Assembly: GCF_007830265.1 (NCBI RefSeq) | Contig: NZ_VLKE01000001.1 | Span: 2,852,001 to 2,916,000 of the forward strand | DNA length: 64,000 nt | Source: Micromonospora olivasterospora | GTDB taxonomy: Bacteria; Actinomycetota; Actinomycetes; Mycobacteriales; Micromonosporaceae | Reading direction: 5' to 3' | Part shown: in pieces, positions 40,321 through 49,763 of the stretch | How the letters are laid out: the number at the start of each line of letters is the position of its first letter | How positions within the stretch are numbered: position 1 is the stretch's first letter | The notes under the pieces: model-generated | What the model was told of the DNA's origin: nothing | Seen by the model: only the letters and a program-made list of their open reading frames with translations | Database searches by the model: none | Program-made: the position numbers and the translations under genes

Positions 40321-41124
40321 GTGGCCGTTGACCGCCTGCGGCCGCCCCCGGCCGCCCCCGATCCTGTTCCGATCGCGCCGGCCACCGCGCTGTCGCCCCG
40401 ACCCTGGGTACGTCTGTCGGCCGCCCTGGCGCTCGTCCCCGTCCTCCGGCTGGCGGTCGCCCGGTACGCCGTACCGCCCGGGGAGCCGGACCGGGCCGGC
40501 TGCGCGCGGTGTGGCACGGCGCTCGGGCTGGACCGGCCCTGGCCGGCGCTGGGCCCGGCCGCGCGCTGTCCCGGCTGCCGCGCCCGGGTCGGCGCCCCGC
40601 CCTACGCGGTCGAGTTGGCCGTGCTCGCGGGGCTGGCGGCGCTCGCGCTGGCCGGCGGCGCGCCAGCCGAGCGGGCGGCCCTGGCCTGGTGGCTCGGCTG
40701 GGCTGTCCCCCTCGTCTTCGTCGACGCGGCCGTGCACCGGCTGCCGGACAGGCTCACCTGGCCGGCGGCCCTCGGCGTCCAGGCCCTGCTCGGGGTGGCC
40801 GCCCTGGTCTCCGGGGAGGCCGGCCCGTGGCTGCGCGCGGCGCTGGCCGGCGTCGGGCTGGCGCTCTGCTTCGCCGCCACGACCCTCCTGCTCGGCCGGC
40901 GGGGCTTCGGCCTGGGCGACGCCAAGCTGGCGCTCGGGGTGGGCGCGCTGCTGGGCTGGCACGGCTGGCCGGTGCTGGTGCTCGGGCTGGTGCTGACCTT
41001 CACGCTCTCCGCGCTGACCAGCCTGGCGTTGCTGCTGGCCCGCCGGGTCCGCTGGTCGAGCCACCTGCCGTTCGGCCCGTTCCTGGCGCTCGGCACCCTC
41101 GCGGCGCTGCTGCTGGCGACCTGA
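40321..41124 (+). CDS. Prepilin peptidase (A24 family, TadV/PilD-like)
   Basis: 267-residue membrane aspartic protease that cleaves prepilin leaders. An N-terminal zinc-ribbon-like pair (CARCG, CPGCRARVG) of the full-length PilD type is present. It is followed by membrane helices, the first catalytic Asp region (FVDAAVHRLPDRLTWP) and the second, FGLGDAKLALGVGALLGW, which is the GxGDxK signature. The GTG at 40321 follows CGGGAGG; an ATG at 40288 is an alternative. It is divergent from the Tad operon and would process TadE-type pilins and Flp. Confidence 0.9.
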   Translation: MAVDRLRPPPAAPDPVPIAPATALSPRPWVRLSAALALVPVLRLAVARYAVPPGEPDRAGCARCGTALGLDRPWPALGPAARCPGCRARVGAPPYAVELAVLAGLAALALAGGAPAERAALAWWLGWAVPLVFVDAAVHRLPDRLTWPAALGVQALLGVAALVSGEAGPWLRAALAGVGLALCFAATTLLLGRRGFGLGDAKLALGVGALLGWHGWPVLVLGLVLTFTLSALTSLALLLARRVRWSSHLPFGPFLALGTLAALLLAT

Positions 41125-41142
41125 CCCGCCGCTCGCGCGGCG

Positions 41143-41772
41143 TCAGGAAGGGGCCCGTCCCTTCAGCGCCACCGGGCCGGCGGCGCGGCGTTCCCGGCGG
41201 CGCAGCAGTTCGGCGACGGGCCGGGCCAGCAGCGGTGTGCCGACCGTGCCGACCAGCGCGCCGAGGAGGAGGCCGGCGGCCACGTCGTGCGGGTAGTGCA
41301 CGCCGACGAAGGTGCGGGAGAAGGCGGCGAGCACGGCCAGCGGGACGGCGTACCAGGCGAGCCGGCGCGAGAGCAGCAGGATCGCCGCCGCCAGCGCGCC
41401 GGCGATCGTCGAGTGGTTGCTCGGGAACGACCAGTCGCCCACCGGTGGGCAGTGCCCGGCGATGATCACCAGATCGGCCGGCGTACGGCAGGGACGGTCC
41501 TCGTCCACCACCGACTTGAGCAGCTCGCTGCCGCCGTACGCGAGGACCACCGCGACCGGCGCGGCCAGGGCGAGCGCGAGCCTGCTCGGGCCGGCTCCGA
41601 GCCTCGGCACCGCCGCCGCCACGAGGAGGACGCCGAGCATGATGATCGACCACTCGGTGAAGTGCATGGCGAACCACCGCACCGGCTCGGGCGTGCCGTC
41701 CGCGAAGTCGACGATCTCGCGGTACAGACTGGTGCTTACCTCCGGAATATCTGACAAACCAATGTCAATCAC
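41143..41772 (-). CDS. PAP2-family membrane phosphatase
   Basis: 209 residues, five or six membrane helices with the three PAP2 motifs: KSVVDEDRP (KxxxxxxRP), DWSFPSNHS (PSGH-type with Asn in place of Gly) and SRTFVGVHYPHDVAAG. Likely an undecaprenyl-pyrophosphate or lipid phosphate phos­phatase acting at the outer membrane face. The GTG start has GGATGA upstream. Converges on the peptidase gene (18 bp apart). Confidence 0.87.
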   Translation of the reverse strand: MIDIGLSDIPEVSTSLYREIVDFADGTPEPVRWFAMHFTEWSIIMLGVLLVAAAVPRLGAGPSRLALALAAPVAVVLAYGGSELLKSVVDEDRPCRTPADLVIIAGHCPPVGDWSFPSNHSTIAGALAAAILLLSRRLAWYAVPLAVLAAFSRTFVGVHYPHDVAAGLLLGALVGTVGTPLLARPVAELLRRRERRAAGPVALKGRAPS

Positions 41773-42030
41773 GACTCATCCTATCAAGAGTTCACACGCC
41801 GTTTATCTGACCGCAGGCTAGGAAACTGACCGGACCACCGCAGTGGACGAAGGTCGGGTGCGGGCTACGACCCAGCTTCCCGGCCAGCGCCGACCTGGCC
41901 CCGCTGGTGGCCATCGGCGCCGGGTGACCGGCCTTCGCCCTCGTCGACGCGGGGCCGGGAGGCGTGGCGGGGCGATCGCCCACCGGCCGTCCGCCGCGGT
42001 GATGATCGACCGTCGACCCGGGGAGGCGCC

Positions 42031-44451
42031 GTGCACAGCCATTCGACCGCCGACCGGACGGCCGGCGGGGCGGGCGACGACGGCTGGCGCATCCGCCGGA
42101 CCGGGGCCGACCTGGACCGGCTCGGCGAGACCGAATCGGTCTTCGCGCTCGGCAACGGCTGGGTGGGCTGGCGCGGCAACCTCGACGAGGGCACCCCGTA
42201 CGGAATGCCGGGAAGCTACCTCAACGGCTTCCACGAGCAGCGCGAGCTGACCTATCCCGAGGACGGGTACGCCTTCCCGCAGCGCGCCGACACCGTGGTC
42301 AGCGCGCAGAACGCCGCGCTCGTCCGGCTCTGGGTGACGGGCCCGGTCGACGTCCGCGGTTCGGGCGGCGCTTCGGACGGGGAACCGCTGGACCTGCGCA
42401 CCGGCACGCTGCACGAGCACGAGCGGGTGCTCGACCTGCGGGCCGGCGTGGTGGAACGACGTACCGACTGGAGCTCGCCCGCCGGCCACCGGGTCCGGGT
42501 CTCCAGCACCCGGCTCGTGTCGCTGCCCCGGCGCCCCGTCGCCGCCGTCCGGTACGTCGTCGAGGCGGTGGACACCCCGGTCGACGTCCGGGTCTGTGCC
42601 GACCTGCTAGCGAACGAGCGGGTGCCCGAACGCTCCGACGATCCCCGCGCCGCCTCGGTGATCCACGACCCGCTGACCGCCGAGGCCCGCCGCGCCGACG
42701 GCCTGGACGGCGTGCTGGTGCACCGGACCGACCGCAGCGGGCAGCGGGTCGCCACCGCCGTCGCCCACCAGGTCTCCGCGCCCGCCGGGTTCGCCACCGA
42801 GGCGGACTTCGTCCCCGACCGGTTCCGGCTCGCGGTGACCGGCCGGCTGCGCCCCGGCGACCGGCTGGAGCTGACCAGGTACGCCGCGTACGAGTGCGCC
42901 CCCGTCGGCGGCGTGTCCGCGGCCGAACTGGCCGACCTCGTCGCCGCCGAGGCGCACGCGGCCCGGGCCGAGGGCTTCCCCGGGCTGCTCGCCGCACAAC
43001 GGGCCGCCCTCGACGCCGCATGGGCCACCGCCGACGTGGTGCTCGACGGTGACCCGGAGCTCCAGCAGGCGGTCCGGTTCGCCGTCTTCCACCTGCTCCA
43101 GGCCGGTCGCCCGGACGGGGACCGGACGATCCCGGCGAAGGGGCTGACCGGCAACGGTTACGACGGGCACGTCCTCTGGGACACCGAGGGCTACGTGCTG
43201 CCGGTGCTGACGTACCTGGCCCCGGAGGTGGCCCGTTCCGCCCTGCGCTGGCGGCACGCCCACCTGCCCGAGGCCCGCGAGCGCGCCGCCGAGCTGCGGC
43301 TGGCCGGGGCTGCCTTCCCCTGGCGCACGATCGGCGGCCGGGAGTGCTCCGGCTACTGGCCGGCCGGCAGCGCCGGGCTGCACGTCAACGCCGACATCGC
43401 CGACGCCGTGCTGCACTACGTCGCCGCCACCGGCGACCGGGAGTTCCTGGCCGGGCCGGGCGTCGACCTGCTGGTGGAGACCGCCCGGCTCTGGCACCGG
43501 TTCGGCCACTGGTCCGACGACGGCGCGTTCCACCTGCACGGCGTCACCGGCCCGGACGAGTACACCGCCCTCGTCGACGACAACCTCTTCACCAACCTGA
43601 TGGCCCGGCGCAACCTGCGGGGCGCGGCCGACGCCGCCGAGCGGCATCCCGAGGCGGCGGCCCGGCTCGGCGTCGACGCGGCCGAGATCGCCGGCTGGCG
43701 GGCCGCCGGCGACGCCATGTTCGTCCCGTACGACCGCAAGCGCGGCGTGCACCAGCAGGCCGCCGGGTTCACCGAGCAGCCCGAGTGGGACTTCGCGAAC
43801 ACCAGCTCCGACGAGTACCCGCTGCTGCTGCACTACCCGTACCTGGAGCTCTACCGGCGGCAGGTGATCAAGCAGGCCGACCTGGTGCTGGCCATGCTGC
43901 GCTGCGCGGGGGAGTTCACCGCCGCCGAGAAGGCGCGCAACTTCGCCTACTACGCGGCCCGTACCGTCCGCGACTCCTCCCTCTCGGCGGCGCCGCAGGC
44001 CGTGCTGGCCGCCGAGGTCGGCCACCTCGACCTGGCGTACGACCTGTTCGCCGAGACGGCGTTGCAGGACCTCGCCGACCTGGGCGACAAGAGCGCCGAC
44101 GGGCTGCACCTGGCCTCGCTGGCCGGGGCGTGGCTCGTCGTGGCGCAGGGCTTCGGCGGGCTGCGCGACGACGCGGGCGTGCTCTCCTTCGACCCGCGGC
44201 TGCCCCGCCGGCTCCGGCGGGTGGCGTTCAGCCTGCGCTGGCGCGGCCACCGGCTCCGCGTCACCCTCACCCCCGAGGGGGCGCGCTACGAGCTGCCCGA
44301 CGCCGGCCCGGGGGACGCGGTCGAGCTGTGGCACCACGGCGAGCGGCTCCAGGTGACCGGGGACGCCGCGGTGACCCGTCCGCTGCCGCCGCTGCCCGAC
44401 CCGGGCCCCGAGCCGCCGTCCCCGCCCGGCCGCCGCCCCGCCCGGCGGTGA
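42031..44451 (+). CDS. Glycoside hydrolase family 65 protein
   Basis: 806 residues, the usual size of maltose/trehalose/kojibiose phosphorylases and related hydrolases. N-terminal beta-sandwich (ESVFALGNGWVGWRGNLDEG, GTPYGMPGSYLNGFHE), then the (alpha/alpha)6 barrel with KGLTGNGYDGHVLWDTEGYVLP and the catalytic acid Glu510 in GVTGPDEYTALVDDNLFTN. The segment EWDFANTSSDEYPLLLHYPY follows. Cleaves an alpha-glucoside with phosphate or water; substrate undetermined. GTG has GGGGAGG upstream. No beta-phosphoglucomutase is adjacent, so the pathway is not evident here. Confidence 0.92.
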   Translation: MHSHSTADRTAGGAGDDGWRIRRTGADLDRLGETESVFALGNGWVGWRGNLDEGTPYGMPGSYLNGFHEQRELTYPEDGYAFPQRADTVVSAQNAALVRLWVTGPVDVRGSGGASDGEPLDLRTGTLHEHERVLDLRAGVVERRTDWSSPAGHRVRVSSTRLVSLPRRPVAAVRYVVEAVDTPVDVRVCADLLANERVPERSDDPRAASVIHDPLTAEARRADGLDGVLVHRTDRSGQRVATAVAHQVSAPAGFATEADFVPDRFRLAVTGRLRPGDRLELTRYAAYECAPVGGVSAAELADLVAAEAHAARAEGFPGLLAAQRAALDAAWATADVVLDGDPELQQAVRFAVFHLLQAGRPDGDRTIPAKGLTGNGYDGHVLWDTEGYVLPVLTYLAPEVARSALRWRHAHLPEARERAAELRLAGAAFPWRTIGGRECSGYWPAGSAGLHVNADIADAVLHYVAATGDREFLAGPGVDLLVETARLWHRFGHWSDDGAFHLHGVTGPDEYTALVDDNLFTNLMARRNLRGAADAAERHPEAAARLGVDAAEIAGWRAAGDAMFVPYDRKRGVHQQAAGFTEQPEWDFANTSSDEYPLLLHYPYLELYRRQVIKQADLVLAMLRCAGEFTAAEKARNFAYYAARTVRDSSLSAAPQAVLAAEVGHLDLAYDLFAETALQDLADLGDKSADGLHLASLAGAWLVVAQGFGGLRDDAGVLSFDPRLPRRLRRVAFSLRWRGHRLRVTLTPEGARYELPDAGPGDAVELWHHGERLQVTGDAAVTRPLPPLPDPGPEPPSPPGRRPARR

Positions 44452-44454
44452 GCT

Positions 44455-44946
44455 TCAGGCCGTGGCGGCGGGGCGGGAACGGGCCGGCTGGTCGGTGGCC
44501 CCGGACATCCGCTCGACGACGGCCTCCAGCTCCTCGAACGCGTACGCCCAGTTGTGGCACTTGAAGCTGCGCAGCCCCGCTATCGGGGTGCGGCAGTCGA
44601 CGCAGTACACCCCGGCGATGGCCGCCGGGACCTCGGTGTTGACGTACCGGCGGTCGCCCAGGATCACCCGGGCGATCATCGCCGGCTCGTGTACGCCGTG
44701 CAGCGCCGACGAGACGATGTCGAGCCAGGTCACCCGGCGGGCGCACTTCGGGCAGTCCGGCTCGTCGCCGCTGACCCACAGCGGCGCGCCGATGCTGCGC
44801 GGCGGCATCCCGAGCAGCTTCTCCAGCCGCCGGACGTCGTGCTCCGGCGTGACCCAGCGGTGCCGACCGGGCAACGAGGCCGGTGAGTCGTACACGGCGC
44901 GGAACAGAACGGGATCGACCTCCACGGTCTGTTGTTGACGGGTCAT
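44455..44946 (-). CDS. Hypothetical protein with two CxxC zinc-ribbon pairs
   Basis: 163 residues. CPKCARRVTW and CVDCRTPI form two CxxC knuckles about 49 residues apart, likely one zinc site. Other segments (VDPVLFRAVYDSPASLPG, KCHNWAYAFEELEAVVERM) match nothing I know. The ATG at 44946 has GAGGAGGT five bases upstream. Cytoplasmic. 44947-45448 on its 5' side holds no gene apart from a strong hairpin. Confidence 0.65.
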   Translation of the reverse strand: MTRQQQTVEVDPVLFRAVYDSPASLPGRHRWVTPEHDVRRLEKLLGMPPRSIGAPLWVSGDEPDCPKCARRVTWLDIVSSALHGVHEPAMIARVILGDRRYVNTEVPAAIAGVYCVDCRTPIAGLRSFKCHNWAYAFEELEAVVERMSGATDQPARSRPAATA

Positions 44947-45165
44947 CGCGTACCTCCTCGACCTGGGGGCCCCCGGACCGCGCCGGCGGCGTCGGCCCCG
45001 TCCACCCGCCGGCCCGGCGCCGGCACCCATCCGTCGGCGGAGCCCCACCATTGCCCGGCGGGACGGCCGACCCAACCGGATCAACGACACGACGGCCGGT
45101 GCGTCGTCACCCTGAGTGTCGGATGTTGGTCCTGACGCCACGCTTCGCGGCACCGGCCCGGCCGT

Positions 45166-45198
45166 GCTGCGTGCCGCCGCCTCGCGGCGGCACGCAGC
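45166..45198. terminator. Perfect 15-bp hairpin
   Basis: GCTGCGTGCCGCCGC / GCGGCGGCACGCAGC with a 3-base loop. No gene ends immediately before it on either strand; it may insulate the accessory region, or end a lost transcript. Confidence 0.6.
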
Positions 45199-45448
45199 GG
45201 CTCCGCTCCGCCCCGAACTACTGGCGGGGAGCCGGCGTCGGGAATCCCCAAAATCCCGGTCGATGTTCCGCTGGCGGCGCGGTTGGTCGCCGGTCGTGGC
45301 GTGACCGAATCCGTCGATCATTCGGGAAATGCGGACGTCGGGTGGCCGGACAACGGAGTCCGAGCCCCCACTCGCCACCCTTGACCCATTGACGATCAGT
45401 CCTGCCCGGATCCATATAGTATCGATAGTCCCCACACTCCGAAAGACC

Positions 45449-45880
45449 ATGGATATTGGACGCAGTCGTTTGAGCCGCGACGATGGGAGCCGTCCCGACG
45501 AGCAGCAGGGTCGGCCCGACCAACCCGGATCCGGGCGGGTCAGTGCGGCCGGCGACCGGTCGGTCGCGGGCGGAGCCATCAGGAACAACGTCATCGCGAC
45601 TGGCGACCGGGCCACGATAAACATCAATCGCTATCCGGCGAATCTGCCTCAGGTCGAGGAGGTCGGCCGGCGAAAGGTGTGGATGGCGCCCCGACGTCCC
45701 GCGCCGGTGTTCGTCGGCCGGAACCGCGCCCTCGCCCAACTGGAACTGGTCATGCGATGGCGGCGGGGTCGTCGGGCAGAGCGTCGCCGGGCTGGGCGGG
45801 GTCGGCAAGCCTTCCGCGCCGCCCACCCTGACGACCTCAGCCACGAACTCCTCGACGAGCTCCCCGGCCGTCCAGCGTGA
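45449..45880 (+). pseudogene. N-terminal remnant of a STAND/NB-ARC-type NTPase
   Basis: Reads MDIGRSRLSRDDGS, then VAGGAIRNNVIATGDRATIN and PAPVFVGRNRALAQLELVM, the standard entry to actinobacterial NB-ARC/TPR proteins. The next expected block, the P-loop, is present but in another frame (GGGVVGQSVAGLGGVGK, about 45757-45807). After it all resemblance stops and the opposing reductase gene begins. So the gene is both frameshifted and cut just after Walker A. Confidence 0.6.
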
Positions 45881-45881
45881 T

Positions 45882-46439
45882 TCAGCGCGCGCGGCGGTAG
45901 TGCATGGCCACCGCGCCGTTGCGGAGCGGCTCCGCTGAGAGCAGTTCGAGCTGGCGCGTGCCGGGCAGCCCGCCCTGGTACAGCGTCGGGCCGTGGCCGG
46001 CGATCCTGGGTTGGACGAGCAGCTGGTACTCGTCGATCAGGTCCAGCCGGTCGAGCTCGGTCGCGAGCTTGCCGCTTCCGAGGAGGACCCCGGCCGGGGC
46101 CGCGTCCTTGAGCTTCTGCACGCCCTCGCGCAGATCGCCGGCGATGTGGTGGCTGTTGGTCCACGGGAAGTCGTTGCGCGTCGACGACACCACGTACTTG
46201 GGTTTGGCCTCCAGCTTGACCGCCCACTCGCGCATGGCCGGCGGCGCCTCCTGGTCGCCGCGCGCGACGGCTGGCCAGTAGCTCTCCATCATCTCGTAGG
46301 TGACGCGACCCCACAGCATTGCCCCGCACTCGTCCAAAAGACGGGTGAAACGGGCGTGCGTCTCATCGTCGGCGATCCCCTCCTGATGGTCGACGCAACC
46401 GTCCAGGGTGAGGTTGAGGCTGAAGGTGAGGAGACCCAT
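45882..46439 (-). CDS. Dihydrofolate reductase family protein (RibD C-terminal type)
   Basis: 185 residues: MGLLTFSLNLTLDGCVDHQ start, MLWGRVTYEMMESYWP, YVVSSTRNDFPW, then GVLLGSGKLATELDRLDLIDEY and ending AVAMHYRRAR. This is the RibD_C/DHFR-like NADPH reductase fold, common as uncharacterised actinobacterial reductases. Not the essential folA by its motifs. ATG at 46439 gives the family start. Confidence 0.85.
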   Translation of the reverse strand: MGLLTFSLNLTLDGCVDHQEGIADDETHARFTRLLDECGAMLWGRVTYEMMESYWPAVARGDQEAPPAMREWAVKLEAKPKYVVSSTRNDFPWTNSHHIAGDLREGVQKLKDAAPAGVLLGSGKLATELDRLDLIDEYQLLVQPRIAGHGPTLYQGGLPGTRQLELLSAEPLRNGAVAMHYRRAR

Positions 46440-46817
46440 AGCCGGCGAGTCTAGCGCCACGAGAGCCCACGCCCTCGCCAGGGAATGCGGCGACATGCGT
46501 CGCCTCGCGACACCGGGACGCACCCCCGACCAGCAGCTACGCGTGATGTCGCCAGGCGTCATTCCAGAGTTGGGTGCTCGATGGGTGCTCGGACACTAGC
46601 TAGGGCCAAAAATCCAACAAATGCCCCAACGGAAGGAGGCCAAAATAGTGATGCGGGGCTATTTCCCCAGTTGAAAGGGTGGGCCGGACGTACCACCATG
46701 CGAACCAACCGGCGACCATCACCGGTAACCCGCTCCCACTACGTCTGCGCAGGTCACGCCGCTGGTAGACAGGGCTCTCTTGCCGAGGCCGGTCGACGGG
46801 CTCGACACAACAGCCGA
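46440..46817. other. Intergenic region with one copy of a direct repeat
   Basis: 378 bp without a supported gene. Bases 46698-46742 (beginning ATGCGAACCA) are about 75% identical to 49764-49808; the two copies flank the DUF2786 and helicase-associated gene pair in direct orientation. Confidence 0.5.
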
Positions 46818-48176
46818 CTATTCGTGTGCGACCGGTTGCCGCCTGTGCAGTGCAGCCCGGTCGGCCGCGGCCCGGCCCGAGGCCCAGCCCTCCCGGTTGT
46901 TGATGGCCGTCGCGTGCTCTGTCAGGTCGGGGAACTGCCTCTCGAAGGCATCACGCACCGCGCCGTCACGCGCAGCGAGTACAGGCAGCAGCTGGGCGGC
47001 GCCCGCCGACGCGGTCATCTCCCGGTCCACCCCCTCGGTGGCGGCGCTGAGCCGTTCACCGATCCGCGACGCGTACGCCGTAAGGAATGACTGTCGGAAC
47101 GATCGGGTCGTGTTGCGTCCGTACTTGTCAATGCTCGGCTTGGCCTGCGTCATCGCCCTCGTCGCCTGCACGAGCAGCGAGGTGAACAGCAGTTCGGTCG
47201 ACTCCAGATCGGCCGGAAAGCCGACGATGGTGGTGAAGCCGAACCGCTTCATCCACACCGCCCGACAACTGTTGGCCTCCGCGACGACCTGCAGCAGCAG
47301 CGTCTTCGGCGCCTCGTACGGATTGTCGATGCTCACCCGCCGGGTCACTGGTTGGTCGCGTTCGCCCGACGCAGCGACGAGCAGGGCGTGATCGATGCGA
47401 TGACGGGCCATCAACTCCTGTGCCTTCGCCGTGAAGGCGTCGGCCTCCTCCGGGAAATCGGTGGACTCCGCCTTGGCCAGCAACGCCCGGACCCGATCGA
47501 TCATCCGCTGATCGAGGTCGTCAGGCGGTACCACTGCGGCGGACATGGCAGTGCCCGGCATCGGGCCGACCTGCTCGATCGCCGGCAGCGTCGCGAGAAG
47601 ATGAAGTACCTCGACCATGATGGCGATCACCCCGACGCGGTCGAGGGCCTGCCGTTCGCCCCAGGCGGTCACATAGTGGTCGTCGTGCGCCCACCACACC
47701 TGCGCGTCGAGGGCAGCCAACTGCGACTGCCACCGCCGATCGACCGTCGCCGTGGAATAGCTGCGCATCTGCGCCGCGATGGCGTCGACCATGAGCCGGC
47801 CGTGCCGCGTGGTGTACTCGCGGCGGGCCACCCGTGCCAGCTCGGCCGGCTGCCAGCCGCGCCGCCACGCGTGCTCCACCTCGCGAAGCAGGAAGGCCAA
47901 CAAGGCCCGGTTGACGACCTGGATGCCGGTAGCACCGCCGGGGCCAGTGGTCAGCAGGGCGCGGCAGCGGTCGAGCTCGGCGGTCTCGTCGCGGTGCTGG
48001 GCGTGGACCGCCTGGTCGATGATCTGTTCGGCGATCCGACGCTGGGACGGAACATGTGGCACGCCGAACAGGCTCAGCGGGTCGTCGGGGCCGGACTTCC
48101 CGGCGGCCCTTCGACGCTGAGCCGCCTCCGCGGCCTTCCGCTTGGCCTTGTGCCGTTCCCGACTGTTCTTGCCCAC
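46818..48176 (-). CDS. DUF2786 domain protein (long form)
   Basis: 452 residues. A Lys/Arg-rich start (GKNSRERHKAKRKAAEAAQRR) is followed by a helical region of about 200 residues. The DUF2786 domain comes next (MIDRVRALLAKAESTDFPEE, ADAFTAKAQELMARHRID). Then comes the same C-terminal region seen in the shorter paralogue at 13.0 kb (RFGFTTIVGFPADLESTELL, FTSLLVQATRAM). Biochemical function unknown. It lies 150 bp downstream of the helicase-associated-like gene on the same strand, probably in one transcript. GTG start at 48176. Confidence 0.78.
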   Translation of the reverse strand: MGKNSRERHKAKRKAAEAAQRRRAAGKSGPDDPLSLFGVPHVPSQRRIAEQIIDQAVHAQHRDETAELDRCRALLTTGPGGATGIQVVNRALLAFLLREVEHAWRRGWQPAELARVARREYTTRHGRLMVDAIAAQMRSYSTATVDRRWQSQLAALDAQVWWAHDDHYVTAWGERQALDRVGVIAIMVEVLHLLATLPAIEQVGPMPGTAMSAAVVPPDDLDQRMIDRVRALLAKAESTDFPEEADAFTAKAQELMARHRIDHALLVAASGERDQPVTRRVSIDNPYEAPKTLLLQVVAEANSCRAVWMKRFGFTTIVGFPADLESTELLFTSLLVQATRAMTQAKPSIDKYGRNTTRSFRQSFLTAYASRIGERLSAATEGVDREMTASAGAAQLLPVLAARDGAVRDAFERQFPDLTEHATAINNREGWASGRAAADRAALHRRQPVAHE

Positions 48177-48326
48177 TGGCCTCTGCCCGGCTCGACGATA
48201 CGAAACCCACAGAGGCTACCAACCGGGCCGACGGGGCAGCCCACGGCGCGACGACGAGAGCAGCAGGTCGGGCCAATGAGTGGGTACGAGACGCCGTCTC
48301 GGTGGAGATCGCCTCGTCAGTCCGGG

Positions 48327-49664
48327 CTATCGGACTGGTAGGGCATAGCCCAGCGCCTGTAGCGCCCGGCGGAAGGCCGGTTCGTGTTCCGCCGTGACGG
48401 CGAGGTGCCGTTCGCCGATCGGGGTGCAGAGCGGCCGGAGCCGACGGTCGTGGTGGATCAGTGCGGCCAGTGCCGGGTCGGCGCATTCGATGAGGCGCAC
48501 CTGACCCAAGTCACGTAGCCGCCGGACGCGAGCCGTCACGTCGTCGAGCAACACCAACAGGGTGGCGGGCAACTCCGACTGCTCCATACGATCAACCAGG
48601 AAGTCGCGGAACTGTTCGGCGGTGCGACCGGCGGCGACGGCGGCGAGTACGGTGTCCGGGGTGAGCGCCCAGACCCGCTCGGTGGTCCGTTTCGCATAGG
48701 CGTCGAGGACGAGGCGGTCGGCCGGGCTCAGCTCGCCAATGGCGACCACATCCAGGTTGGACAAGACCTTCAGGCTACGAATGGGTGCTGCGTCGACCGG
48801 CGTCCGGTACGACGCGGTCAGGTCGAGAGCGTACGCCCCGAGCCCGGTCAGTCGCAGCGCCCGCAGTCCGTCGTAGCGGCTCAGGTAATCGAGATCGTCG
48901 GCACCCCAGTTGCCGTGGTAGTCATCGCGAGCACCGGCCGGCCCGTCATAGGCGATGTCGACAAGGCCCAACGTGGCCGCGTACTCGAAAATGACCGCGA
49001 GGGTGTACCGACCCTCCAGGATCTCCCACTCACCGAATCCGGCATAGCCGAGACTGCCGTACTGAGCGTCGACCAGGTACAACTTCCACAGCGCCCGATC
49101 GCTACGCGCGACCGTCGGCGACAGGCCCGCAGCACGCATCGAGGCGAACAGGTCATCCACCTCGACCCAGACACCGGGGCGGCAGGTGGCCAGCGCCGCC
49201 GACACCCGCTGCCGCCGGGTCTTCGCCGAGGTCAGCACGTTGGTGGCGCGCTGGCCCTTGATGTGCTCAACCCGGCTCAACTCGTCAAGCACCGCCTTGT
49301 CGACCCAGGAACGCCACAGGCCCCTGATGACCTCCGCAGCCGGTTTCCCGAGTGCCGACCGGCCCCGGGTAGTCAGCTGAAGTTTCCCGCCCACCACATC
49401 GGCCAGGCCGCCGGCCTGCACGAGCAGCGGCCACGCGTACGCAGCGATCGCCTCGTCCGGGTAGAAGTCGCCGCCCGACAGCGCATCGGCGATCATAACG
49501 ACACTGGCCGCAGCCGGACGTCGGGTCTTGTCACTGCAGCGCAACCGCCCCGAGTCACACAGTCGCAGCACGGCGTGCACATCAGCCAACGCATGACGCT
49601 CGGTCGGGCGCAGCTCGCCCGCCTCCGGACAGTGGTCGATCAGTGCGACCGCAGGTTCAGACAC
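48327..49664 (-). CDS. Hypothetical protein resembling a helicase-associated (Helicase_C_3-like) domain
   Basis: 445 residues, soluble. Most of the N-terminal 280 residues are not recognised. The C-terminal part (IRSLKVLSNLDVVAIGELSP, YAKRTTERVWALTPDTVLAA, VAAGRTAEQFRDFLVDRM, LPATLLVLLDDVTARVRRLR, LIECADPALAALI) resembles the conserved domain found beside or within actinobacterial XPB/Ssl2-like helicases. No Walker motifs are present, so it is not itself a helicase. Function unknown. Paired with the downstream DUF2786 gene. GTG start at 49664. Confidence 0.55.
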   Translation of the reverse strand: MSEPAVALIDHCPEAGELRPTERHALADVHAVLRLCDSGRLRCSDKTRRPAAASVVMIADALSGGDFYPDEAIAAYAWPLLVQAGGLADVVGGKLQLTTRGRSALGKPAAEVIRGLWRSWVDKAVLDELSRVEHIKGQRATNVLTSAKTRRQRVSAALATCRPGVWVEVDDLFASMRAAGLSPTVARSDRALWKLYLVDAQYGSLGYAGFGEWEILEGRYTLAVIFEYAATLGLVDIAYDGPAGARDDYHGNWGADDLDYLSRYDGLRALRLTGLGAYALDLTASYRTPVDAAPIRSLKVLSNLDVVAIGELSPADRLVLDAYAKRTTERVWALTPDTVLAAVAAGRTAEQFRDFLVDRMEQSELPATLLVLLDDVTARVRRLRDLGQVRLIECADPALAALIHHDRRLRPLCTPIGERHLAVTAEHEPAFRRALQALGYALPVR

Positions 49665-49763
49665 GCGGCAATCCTAGTCACCGCCTGCGACAGACAGGCC
49701 ATCGGCTGATAACGGCGACGGACGGTTCGCGCATAAGATCATCTGTGGACCGGAGGCGCCACC

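Noticed and set aside
45329..45448. Earlier start for the NTPase remnant
   Set aside because: The 40 upstream codons are open but do not resemble the family, which begins at the ATG at 45449.
46485..47090. 201-codon plus-strand frame through the direct repeat
   Set aside because: It runs into the antisense of the DUF2786 gene and is Arg/Gly-rich. Only the first few codons match the 49764 frame.
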